From the NCBI RefSeq assembly GCF_014191255.1, contig NZ_JACHWH010000002.1, positions 186,001 to 250,000 on the forward strand: 64,000 nt of DNA. Reading direction: 5' to 3'. Position numbers and translations under genes: made by a program. Below are positions 27,135 through 34,123 of the stretch, piece after piece (within the stretch, counting starts at the first letter, position 1; every line of letters begins with the position of its first letter). The notes under the pieces were generated by a model, which saw only the letters and a program-made list of their open reading frames with translations, had not been told where the DNA came from and did not search any database. Source of the DNA: Amycolatopsis bartoniae. Its GTDB lineage: Bacteria; Actinomycetota; Actinomycetes; Mycobacteriales; Pseudonocardiaceae.

Positions 27135-28427
27135 TCAGCCTCCCGTGACGGCCAAACCGATCTCGAGGTCGTACGGGAGGAACCGCCGCGCCGCTCGCAC
27201 CGCGTCGTCCTCGTCGAGGAATCCGCGGGCCAGTGCCGCGCACCGGACCGAGTCGGTCTGCCAGCGCTGCGCGAGCCAGTCGAGCACCCTCGCCCGCGGG
27301 ATCCTCGCGGGCAGGTAACCGGGATCACGCGCCAGCAGGGCGCGGTTGAACTCCGAGACGCGGTCGGCCAGTTCGCTCGCCTCCGCCCAGATTCCGCGCA
27401 CCGCGGGATGCCGGGGAAGGCGGTCCAGTACCGTGATCACGCCGGGCCGCGCGCGGTGGGTGACCACGGCCAGCCGGCCGAGCGCGGCAGCGCTGGCAGA
27501 CTCGTTGCCGTCTCCCAGCCAGTACTCCGCCAGTCCGGCGCTGACGGAGGAAAGACCGGTCCGGCGGCCGAACTCGGCACCGAGCGCACGCAGGTCCGGG
27601 CCCACCTGCCAGAGCCGGGCCAGTTCCTGGCACACCAGTTCCTCGTAGCATTCGGCCATCCGCGGCCACGCCACCTGCAGCACGACGGTGGCCTGGGTGT
27701 CGCGGGCGTGGGGACCGTGGTGGCGCAACCACCGCCGCACATGAGCGGTCTGGACCACTGAAACCCCCTGCGGCCGCTCGACTTCCGCCACCAGACGCAG
27801 TGCGCGTTCGGCGTCGGCGTACTTGGCGTCCGCCGGGGTTCTGCCCAGTGCGGAGAGCAGTTCCTCCGCCTCGGCGGCGGGAAGGCCGGCCTGCCGCACG
27901 ACCGAGCGGACCGCGAACGGCGTCCGTTCGGTGAAGTAGAGCCCGCGGACGGCCGCGACCGCGGCGTCGGCGAGCTCTTCGGTGACCCGGCCGGCGGAGA
28001 CGAGGTGCCGGCAGGCCGCGCGGACGCTCACGAGCGCGACGGTGCGGGGCGCGTGGCCGTCCTCGGCGCCCAGGTGCGCCACAGCCACCTCGTCGTCGCT
28101 GTCGAGCACGCCGGAGGCGAACTGGTCGTAGACGTCACCGACCCCGATCATCCCGGCGTCACGCAACTCGCAGGCGCGCAACGCGCCCATGCTGCTCGCG
28201 CCGACGACCACGGTGCCGCGTGCGAGCGCGTGCAGGATCTCCTTGTGCCTGACGGCGGGCCGCTGGTAGTAGACCCCGTCGACGATCAGCACGGTGGTCT
28301 CGGGCCCCAGTTCCAGGCGAAGCAGGTCGCCGTGCGCGATGGGGCCGTGGACGCGGGCGTGCGGAGCCAGTTCCCGCACGCGGTCCACGTCGATGGTCGG
28401 TCCGATGTAGACGTGCACAGTGGACAC
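27135..28427 (-). CDS. TfuA-like protein with C-terminal extension
   Basis: This 430-residue protein starts at a GTG (28427) preceded by GGCAGGAGG, only 5 bp after the ycaO stop. Residues 1-130 are a TfuA core: HVYIGPTIDVDRVREL, LIVDGVYYQRPAVRHKEIL, and the diagnostic GASSMGALRACEL near residue 75. TfuA proteins work with YcaO enzymes to install thioamides in peptide backbones, as in thioviridamide-type RiPPs and methanogen McrA, probably by handling the sulfur donor. Typical TfuA proteins are about 220-260 residues, so the last 180 residues (helical, unrecognised) are an unusual extension. Confidence 0.88.
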   Translation of the reverse strand: MSTVHVYIGPTIDVDRVRELAPHARVHGPIAHGDLLRLELGPETTVLIVDGVYYQRPAVRHKEILHALARGTVVVGASSMGALRACELRDAGMIGVGDVYDQFASGVLDSDDEVAVAHLGAEDGHAPRTVALVSVRAACRHLVSAGRVTEELADAAVAAVRGLYFTERTPFAVRSVVRQAGLPAAEAEELLSALGRTPADAKYADAERALRLVAEVERPQGVSVVQTAHVRRWLRHHGPHARDTQATVVLQVAWPRMAECYEELVCQELARLWQVGPDLRALGAEFGRRTGLSSVSAGLAEYWLGDGNESASAAALGRLAVVTHRARPGVITVLDRLPRHPAVRGIWAEASELADRVSEFNRALLARDPGYLPARIPRARVLDWLAQRWQTDSVRCAALARGFLDEDDAVRAARRFLPYDLEIGLAVTGG

Positions 28428-28432
28428 CCCGG

Positions 28433-29599
28433 TCAGCCTCCTGCCGCTGTGTAGTTGCCGTGCCCCGCCAGCTTCAGCCCCGGAGCGACGACCTTGACCA
28501 CGGAAACCGGGGTACCGGGCTCGGTCAGCCGGAGCCACACCGGTTCGTGCCCGGTGTGCTCGCGGACCTTCACCGCCAGGCACTCCACCGCTTCCCCGAA
28601 TCCGCGCACCGGCAGTGCCGGAGGCGGGCTCACGTACTCCAGCCCGTCCCGCACGGGGGTGGTCTCCCGGACGAAACCCAGGTGCAGCAGGTCGTACACC
28701 TCGTCGGGGAGGTCGTCCCGGGTGCCCGCGATGACGGTCAGGCGTTGCTGCACCGCTTCGGTGATGGCCCGGCACGTCGCGACGGCGGTGGCGGGGTGGC
28801 AGCCGAAGCCGCCGAACGTCAACGGCACGCTGCCGCCGCTGACCGAGGCACCCACGCACGGCACCCCCGTCGGCCCGGTCAGGTCGAAGACGCTCAGCCG
28901 CACGTCCGCGGCGCTGATCAGGGCGCACAGGGCGTCGACGGCCGGATCACCCACCACCGCGGGATCGAAGCGGCGTCTGCCCAGCACGTCTCCCGCCGCC
29001 GCGACGCTGTCGCGTTCGACGAGCTCGCACAAGGCGTGCAGCATCGCCTCCTGGTCGGAGTTGCCGCTCGCCAGGCCGTTGCTGGTGGCCGAGAACAGCG
29101 GGGGGTACCAGCTGCCGGGAACCACCGTGCGGTCCAGCAGCACCAGGTCGCGCGGTACGGCGGAGGCGCGACCGGTGAGCAGCGAGGTGCAGGTGAGCCA
29201 GTCGAGGGGGAACCGCGGATGCCACAGCGCACCGGGATGCAGTTCCAGCGCCTCCACGGGGTAGTGGAGCAGGCTGCCGAGGTCCGCGGCCGTGGCACCC
29301 TCGATGTCGGCGGCCACGAGGTTTTCCGCGTAGTGGAGCTCGATCGCCTCCATCACGGCGGAGACCTTGGACAGGAGGCCGGTCGTCCCCTTGCCCTGGG
29401 ACACCGACAGGGTGCGGGCGTGGGGCCGCACCGCCATGTGCACGGGCACGCCGATGTCGTCGAGGCCGGTCACGTCCGCGACCCTGGTGACCCCGGCGGC
29501 CTCGGCCACGGGCTGCAGCAGGCACCAGGTTCGTTCGGGAGTTCTGCTCCGCCAGGTACCGGACGTCCACGCGATCTCCGGCGGGTCACTGGTCTTCAT
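28433..29599 (-). CDS. YcaO-domain ATP-dependent cyclodehydratase/thioamide synthetase
   Basis: This 388-residue YcaO protein has the ATP- and Mg-binding motifs: SQGKGTT near residue 68, VMEAIELHYAEN near 82, SNGLASGNSDQEAMLHALCE near 172 with LVERDS, and FGCHPATAVATCRAITEA near 265. YcaO enzymes phosphorylate backbone amide oxygens. With TfuA as next gene, thioamide formation is more likely than azoline formation. No E1-like or RRE partner is seen nearby. The ATG at 29599 follows GGAGCC. It lies 93 bp after the small precursor-like ORF, with a strong hairpin between them. Confidence 0.92.
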   Translation of the reverse strand: MKTSDPPEIAWTSGTWRSRTPERTWCLLQPVAEAAGVTRVADVTGLDDIGVPVHMAVRPHARTLSVSQGKGTTGLLSKVSAVMEAIELHYAENLVAADIEGATAADLGSLLHYPVEALELHPGALWHPRFPLDWLTCTSLLTGRASAVPRDLVLLDRTVVPGSWYPPLFSATSNGLASGNSDQEAMLHALCELVERDSVAAAGDVLGRRRFDPAVVGDPAVDALCALISAADVRLSVFDLTGPTGVPCVGASVSGGSVPLTFGGFGCHPATAVATCRAITEAVQQRLTVIAGTRDDLPDEVYDLLHLGFVRETTPVRDGLEYVSPPPALPVRGFGEAVECLAVKVREHTGHEPVWLRLTEPGTPVSVVKVVAPGLKLAGHGNYTAAGG

Positions 29600-29644
29600 T
29601 GCTGGCTCCGGGTCGTCGGCGGGAAGGTTCCGGGGTGCCGCCGG

Positions 29645-29678
29645 GGGCGGGTGGGGCGCCGAAGCACCCCACCCGCCC
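29645..29678 (-). terminator. Perfect 12-bp hairpin between precursor ORF and ycaO (attenuator/terminator)
   Basis: The arms GGGCGGGTGGGG (29645-29656) and CCCCACCCGCCC (29667-29678) pair perfectly around a 10-nt loop. The structure lies 14 bases past the stop of the 23-codon ORF and 45 bases before ycaO. No U-run follows, so partial termination or mRNA stabilisation is more likely than full termination. RiPP precursor genes often have such a hairpin so that precursor mRNA exceeds enzyme mRNA. Confidence 0.8.
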
Positions 29679-29692
29679 GGCGGAACCTGGAC

Positions 29693-29764
29693 TCAGTTCT
29701 CCAGGTTCGCCAGGACGATGATGGTCTCCTTGTCGTCGGTGAAGACGCGCTCCATCTCGGTCAC
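29693..29764 (-). CDS. Putative RiPP precursor peptide, 23 codons
   Basis: The GTG at 29764 overlaps the TIM-barrel gene stop as GTGA, with purine-rich AAGGGGAAGGGG upstream. An internal ATG at 29755 would give a 20-residue peptide. The N-terminal half is charged (MERVFTDDKE) and the C-terminal half is neutral (TIIVLANLEN, ending Asn-stop). It has no Cys, Ser or aromatic residue in the C-terminal half, so azole or lanthionine chemistry is unlikely; backbone thioamidation or modification at the C-terminal Asn/Glu is possible. Its length recalls PqqA. Position directly before ycaO-tfuA with a hairpin after it is the main support. It has not been shown to be expressed. Confidence 0.7.
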   Translation of the reverse strand: MTEMERVFTDDKETIIVLANLEN

Positions 29765-30516
29765 CCCCTTCCCTTGCTCGGTGTCCCCCCAGATGGGGCT
29801 GTCAGTCCGGACTGGGTCCAGACCTCCGCCAGAACGGCGAAGTCTTGCGCCACGGAACCCGCCTCGGATTGCAGGCAGACGCGGGGAACCCCGGCGAACG
29901 CCTCCCGGGCCCGGGACAGGACGACCCGGTCGGCGGGGCCGAGTGGCCGGTGCCGGGTCTTGAGCGATCCGGGCCGCAGCGCGAAACCCTTGACGTGCAC
30001 GGTCTGGGTGAACGCCGCCAGCCGTGCCGCGGCCTTTTCCACGCTGGGCTCCAGGAACGCCAGGCCCTCCAGATCGACGACGGCCCGCACGCCGTACCGG
30101 TCGTGGAGCTCCTCGATCTGGCGCAGCGAGGCGTACCCCTGGTGCGTGTCGACGAGCACGTCGCCCACCGGTCCGGCCGCGCCCGTCAGGGCCTCCACCT
30201 GCTCCGCGACCAGCTGATCGTCGGCCGCGACGTGCTCGGCCGCGAACACCCGGAGGGGAACCCCGCCGTAGCGCGCCGCCTCTTTCGCGACCTTCTCGGG
30301 ATCGTGGCGGGGATTCCCGAGCACCACGCTGAGCCCGACGTGCCCCACCTCGACGCCCAGAGCGCGGAAGCCGTCCAGTCCGGACTGCTCCCAGCGGTGG
30401 CCGCGCCCGGCTCGCAGGTCGACCGTCCGCCCGCCGAGGGAGAGCACCAAGGACGCCAGTTCCTCGCTGTCGAGGTGTTTCGCGCAGGCGGAGGAGATGC
30501 CCAGCCGCGGGTTCAC
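29761..30516 (-). CDS. Xylose-isomerase-like TIM-barrel (sugar phosphate isomerase/epimerase family)
   Basis: This 251-residue AP_endonuc_2/xylose-isomerase-like TIM barrel has segments matching the metal-binding strands: VGHVGLSV, DVLVDTHQGYAS, AVVDLEGLAF, TVHVKGFAL and CLQSEAGS. Members isomerise or epimerise sugars, dehydrate inositols, or cut C-C bonds of keto acids. The GTG at 30516 overlaps the oxidoreductase stop (GTGA), and its own stop overlaps the precursor ORF, so both are translationally coupled. Gfo/Idh plus TIM-barrel pairs usually act in sequence on a cyclitol or sugar. Confidence 0.8.
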   Translation of the reverse strand: MNPRLGISSACAKHLDSEELASLVLSLGGRTVDLRAGRGHRWEQSGLDGFRALGVEVGHVGLSVVLGNPRHDPEKVAKEAARYGGVPLRVFAAEHVAADDQLVAEQVEALTGAAGPVGDVLVDTHQGYASLRQIEELHDRYGVRAVVDLEGLAFLEPSVEKAAARLAAFTQTVHVKGFALRPGSLKTRHRPLGPADRVVLSRAREAFAGVPRVCLQSEAGSVAQDFAVLAEVWTQSGLTAPSGGTPSKGRG

Positions 30517-31613
30517 GCCGTCGTCCTGGGGTCTACTTCGGACAGTGGATGCCACCGCCGGTCCAGCGGGAGCCGCACCAGCTGTCCGTCCAGGTGCGAC
30601 CAGTAGATCGCGTGCAGCATCTCGATCGCGGCCGCACCGTCCCGCCCGGAGCACGCCGGAGGCCGTCCCTCCAGCACGGCGTCCACGAAGTCCGCCGCGG
30701 CGTGGGCGTGGTAGCCCGCGTACGACTCCGGGGCGCGGGTGTCCAGCCGGCACCAGTCGTCGTGACCCGCGTAGACGACCGGCTTGCGGGTGTACCACAC
30801 CGAACCGTCCGCATAGGGCGCGCGCAGCACCGCGATGCCCCGCGTGCAGTGCACCTCCAGCCGGTACGGCTGTTCCGCGCGGTCCTCGATGGCGCAGGGC
30901 CACGACTCGATGGTGCCCACGAGACCGCGTTCGAAGGTGTAGGTGGCGTGCACCCGGTCACCGCCGACGAGGCCGATCTCCTCCGCGCCCTGACGTGCCT
31001 CCTGCCGGGTGAACGGCTTGGTGCCCGTGCCGACGTACCCGGCGCAGGTGACGGCGTCCCCGCCGATGCGCCGCATCGCATCGGCGAGGTGCCCACCGAG
31101 CACGAAGAGGTCCTCGCCACCGGCCCGGTGGTCCCACTTGCACAGCCCGCGCATCTGCAGTGGTTCGCCGAGCTCGCCACTCGCCAGCAGATCCGTGAAA
31201 CGCCGGAACCTCGGTTCGTGCACGGCGGGCAGCGCGGTGGCCAGCAGCCGCCCGGCCCGGTCGGCCTCGGCCAGCATCCGGTCCACCTGCGCGAGGTCCT
31301 GGCCGAGGGGCTTTTCGCAGTAGACGTGCGCGCCCGCCCGCAGCGCCGCGACGACCACCTCCTCGTGCCCGGCGATCCACCGTGGACAGACGAGAACGAG
31401 GTCGAGGTCCTCGTGGGAAAGCATCTCGGCCCAGGACTCGTACTGCCGTTGCGCCCGGGTGCGGGCGGCACTGGCCGCCCGGGTTTCCGGGTCGGGATCG
31501 GCCACCGCCGCGACCAGGACCCGGGGCTCCGCGGCGAAACCCGCGTCGATCTGGTGCCCGTAGTTGCCGTGGCCGCCGTGGCCGACGATTCCGGCGCGAA
31601 GGCGTTCACCCAC
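30513..31613 (-). CDS. Gfo/Idh/MocA-family NAD(P)-dependent oxidoreductase
   Basis: This 366-residue protein has an N-terminal Rossmann domain (AGIVGHGGHGNYGHQ), the EKP motif in VYCEKPLGQ near residue 98, and a substrate-domain motif FVLGGHLADAMRRIGGD near 165. Family members oxidise or reduce hydroxyl groups of sugars and inositols. Its GTG start at 31613 overlaps the end of the aldo/keto reductase gene by 8 bp. It is central to the redox/sugar module of this operon. Substrate cannot be inferred. Confidence 0.87.
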   Translation of the reverse strand: MGERLRAGIVGHGGHGNYGHQIDAGFAAEPRVLVAAVADPDPETRAASAARTRAQRQYESWAEMLSHEDLDLVLVCPRWIAGHEEVVVAALRAGAHVYCEKPLGQDLAQVDRMLAEADRAGRLLATALPAVHEPRFRRFTDLLASGELGEPLQMRGLCKWDHRAGGEDLFVLGGHLADAMRRIGGDAVTCAGYVGTGTKPFTRQEARQGAEEIGLVGGDRVHATYTFERGLVGTIESWPCAIEDRAEQPYRLEVHCTRGIAVLRAPYADGSVWYTRKPVVYAGHDDWCRLDTRAPESYAGYHAHAAADFVDAVLEGRPPACSGRDGAAAIEMLHAIYWSHLDGQLVRLPLDRRWHPLSEVDPRTTA

Positions 31614-32616
31614 GTTCCCAGCTCCCCGGTTCGATGGCGGTCAGCGCGGCCAGCGCGGCTGTCACGTCGGCGGGCAGCGGGCCCTGCGCGGCCCACGCCA
31701 CGTTCTCCTTCAGCTCCCGCGCGGACCTCGGGCCCACGACGACGGTGTGCACGCGCGGATCTCCGAGCAGCCAGCGCAGGCCCATCTCCACCATCGACAG
31801 CCCCGCCTCCCGCGCGATCCGCTGCGCTCCCTCGATCCTGCGCACCACGCCGGGCGGGACCGAAGCGCGTCTTTCGGCGGACAACCGCCGCGGCAGGTCC
31901 GGATCGAGCGACGTGAGCAGACCCTGCCGGTAGGGTGCGCCGACGGCCACTCCCATCCGCTGCTCGGTGAACGCCTGGATCGCGGGTGCACCGGTGTCGG
32001 CCCACACCATGTTGAAGTAGTGGACGTACAACGCCACATCGAACAGGCCAGTGCCCGCGAGCGTGACGGCCTGCTCCGGCTTCCGCACCGAAAGACCGGC
32101 GTGCCCGACGAGGTCCCGCTGACTGGCCTCGGCGAGGAACCGCAGCACGGGGGCCGATTCGGTGACCCCGTCCGGCCACCACTCGGTCCAGTCCGTCTCG
32201 TGCGGCAGGAGGACCGGAAGCCTGCGCACTCCGAGCACGCGCAGCGAGTGTTCGAGCTGCGCGGTCATCGCCGCGGGATCGGTGTAGCACCGCTCGCCCA
32301 GCCTGGCGAGGATGCTCTTCTCGAACCGGCCGATCTTGTCGATGGTGACGACCCGTTCGAGCAAGTCACCGCCGAGCGCCGTGGCGAGGATGAACTCGGC
32401 TTCTCCGACCCCGTACATCGGAGCGGTGTCGAAGACGTTGATACCCGAGTCGTAGGCGGCCCGGACGATGTCGAGCGCTTCGTCGTGCGCCACGCCCCGG
32501 TCGGAGGTGAGGTGGTAGGTGCCGAGACCGATGGCGCTGACCGCGCGTCCGGTCCGGCCGAACGTCCGTGGTGCCAGTAGATCGTGTTCCCGGCGGGCGG
32601 AAGGTGTCGCTGTCAT
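31606..32616 (-). CDS. Aldo/keto reductase
   Basis: This 336-residue AKR-superfamily TIM barrel starts with SAIGLGTYHLTSD. The catalytic tetrad is visible: Asp and Tyr in FDTAPMYGVGE near residue 62, Lys in VTIDKIGR near 93, His in LLPHETDWTE near 137. It reduces an aldehyde or ketone with NADPH. The ATG at 32616 overlaps the SDR stop (ATGA). It resembles L-galactose/D-threo-aldose dehydrogenase-type AKRs, consistent with a sugar-like intermediate. Confidence 0.87.
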   Translation of the reverse strand: MTATPSARREHDLLAPRTFGRTGRAVSAIGLGTYHLTSDRGVAHDEALDIVRAAYDSGINVFDTAPMYGVGEAEFILATALGGDLLERVVTIDKIGRFEKSILARLGERCYTDPAAMTAQLEHSLRVLGVRRLPVLLPHETDWTEWWPDGVTESAPVLRFLAEASQRDLVGHAGLSVRKPEQAVTLAGTGLFDVALYVHYFNMVWADTGAPAIQAFTEQRMGVAVGAPYRQGLLTSLDPDLPRRLSAERRASVPPGVVRRIEGAQRIAREAGLSMVEMGLRWLLGDPRVHTVVVGPRSARELKENVAWAAQGPLPADVTAALAALTAIEPGSWERG

Positions 32617-33440
32617 GCGGACTCCTGGGCGAGTGCGGTGGCAGGGGGAGCGAGAGCCGAGCCGCCGTCGACCCGGATCACCTGCCCGGTGAGGTACGCG
32701 GCGGACGGTCCGGCCAGGAACGTCACCACGCCGGCGATGTCGTCGGCACTGCCCACCCGGCCGAGCGGTACCTGGGCCGCCGAGCGGCGCATGCTGTCGT
32801 CGTCGCGCCGTCCGCCGCGGCGGGCCCGCGGGGTGTCGATCTGGCTGGGCGCCACGACGTTGCAGGTGATGCCCGCCGGTCCCAGCTCCAGCGCGAGCTG
32901 AGCCGCCAGCCCGTGCAGACCCGCCTTCGCCGCGGCGTAGGAGGCGCTGCGGCCCCGGCCGCCGCGGAAGGCGGTGTTCGACGAGATGAAGACGAACCGG
33001 CCGTGCCCCTTTTCGGTCATGCCCGCGGCCGTCGCCCTGGCCAGGTGGTAGGCGCCGTCGAGGATCACCGCGGTTTCGGCGCGCCAGTGGGAGGCAGGCA
33101 GCTGGGTGATGCGCCTCGGGGGCAGGGACGGGCCGGCGTTGTGCACGACGATCGTCGGCGTGCCGAGCCGCCGCGCCACCTCGTCGACCATGCGCTCCAC
33201 CTGCTCACCGTCCGCGACGTCCGCGATCGACGGATGCAATGCGCCGCCGGGACAGGACCGGGTGAGCTCCTCCAGCCGGGCGCGGTGGTGCTCCATGCCG
33301 TTCACCGCGACCCGTGCCCCCGCCCCGGCGAGGGCGACCGCGATCGCGGTTCCGCACCCGCCGCCGCCCGCACCGGTGACGATCGCCACCTGGCCGGTCA
33401 GTGGAGCGAGTGCCGGAGCGTCACTGGACGTCGTAGCCAC
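32613..33440 (-). CDS. Short-chain dehydrogenase/reductase
   Basis: This 275-residue classical SDR has a cofactor loop TGAGGGGCGTAIA near residue 25, HNAGP in place of NNAG, catalytic Ser in FISSNTAF, and the Tyr-x3-Lys SYAAAKAG near 175. It ends with the family motif YLTGQVIRVDGGSAL. I chose the GTG at 33440, which overlaps the RraA gene by 20 bp, because the cofactor-binding region begins soon after it. GGAGGAGG lies about 14 bp upstream. Longer versions of this frame run inside the RraA gene and look non-coding. Confidence 0.85.
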   Translation of the reverse strand: MATTSSDAPALAPLTGQVAIVTGAGGGGCGTAIAVALAGAGARVAVNGMEHHRARLEELTRSCPGGALHPSIADVADGEQVERMVDEVARRLGTPTIVVHNAGPSLPPRRITQLPASHWRAETAVILDGAYHLARATAAGMTEKGHGRFVFISSNTAFRGGRGRSASYAAAKAGLHGLAAQLALELGPAGITCNVVAPSQIDTPRARRGGRRDDDSMRRSAAQVPLGRVGSADDIAGVVTFLAGPSAAYLTGQVIRVDGGSALAPPATALAQESA

Positions 33441-34104
33441 GGCGCACCAGTTCCTCCTCCACCGCGAACGGCGGGTAGTCGGTCCAGGAACCGCGCTGGG
33501 CGCGTTCGGCCGAGAGCCGGTCCGCGACCTCGTCGGCCACCTCCGCGGCCATCGCCCCCGGTACCACGACGACCCCGTCGTCGTCCCCGAACACCAGGTC
33601 ACCCGGCTCGACGAGGACGTCCCCGCACACGACGGGCACGTTCACGGCTCCGTGGTCACCGGCGGCCGGGTAGTGGTAGTTGCGGGGCGTCACGCCGCGG
33701 CAGAAAGTGGGGAAGCCCAGCCTGCGGATGCCCGCCGCATCCCTGACGCATCCGTCGATCACCGCGCCGGCCAGTGACTTGGTCATCATGCGTTGCGCGG
33801 TGCCGTCGCCGAAGCAGGCGTAGTCGCGGACGCCACCGGCCGCGACCACCAGCACGTCGCCGGGCTCGGCGAGGTCGATGGCCATCCGGCGCACGGTCAG
33901 GTCGGGGCCGAGTGACGTGACCGCGGGACCGCAGAACCGCATACCGGGGCTCAACGGTGTCAGGTCGACGTGCATCACCTGGTGCTTCCCGAGCACGTCG
34001 CAGATCAGGGCCGAATAGAAGTCCTGGTACCTCCGCACGACGTCGAGCGGTACCCGGTCCACTTTCGTGAAGATTTTGCGCAGGAAATTCCCGTACTCTC
34101 TCAT
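33421..34104 (-). CDS. RraA-like / 4-hydroxy-4-methyl-2-oxoglutarate aldolase family protein
   Basis: This 227-residue RraA-fold protein has the conserved AVIDGCVRDAAGIRRLGFP (Arg/Asp pair near residue 115) and VFGDDDGVVVVP near 180. The family includes class II aldolases and oxaloacetate decarboxylases that cleave 4-carboxy-4-hydroxy-2-oxoacids to pyruvate. I chose the ATG at 34104, which follows GGGAGG; an upstream in-frame start at 34215 would run into the aldehyde dehydrogenase gene. An aldolase or decarboxylase role next to a citrate synthase homologue would fit making or breaking a small oxo-acid. Confidence 0.83.
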   Translation of the reverse strand: MREYGNFLRKIFTKVDRVPLDVVRRYQDFYSALICDVLGKHQVMHVDLTPLSPGMRFCGPAVTSLGPDLTVRRMAIDLAEPGDVLVVAAGGVRDYACFGDGTAQRMMTKSLAGAVIDGCVRDAAGIRRLGFPTFCRGVTPRNYHYPAAGDHGAVNVPVVCGDVLVEPGDLVFGDDDGVVVVPGAMAAEVADEVADRLSAERAQRGSWTDYPPFAVEEELVRRGYDVQ

Positions 34105-34123
34105 CTTTGCCTCCCGATACCGG

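Noticed and set aside
27052..27243. Longer ATP-grasp start at 27243
   Set aside because: It would overlap the end of tfuA by 109 bp and adds a basic, non-conserved leader; GTG 27051 places the Rossmann strand at the usual distance.
32613..33602. Longer SDR start near 33602 (extra 54 residues)
   Set aside because: The extension is Arg/Trp-rich, runs entirely inside the RraA gene in another frame and precedes the true cofactor-binding start; GTG 33440 fits the family length.
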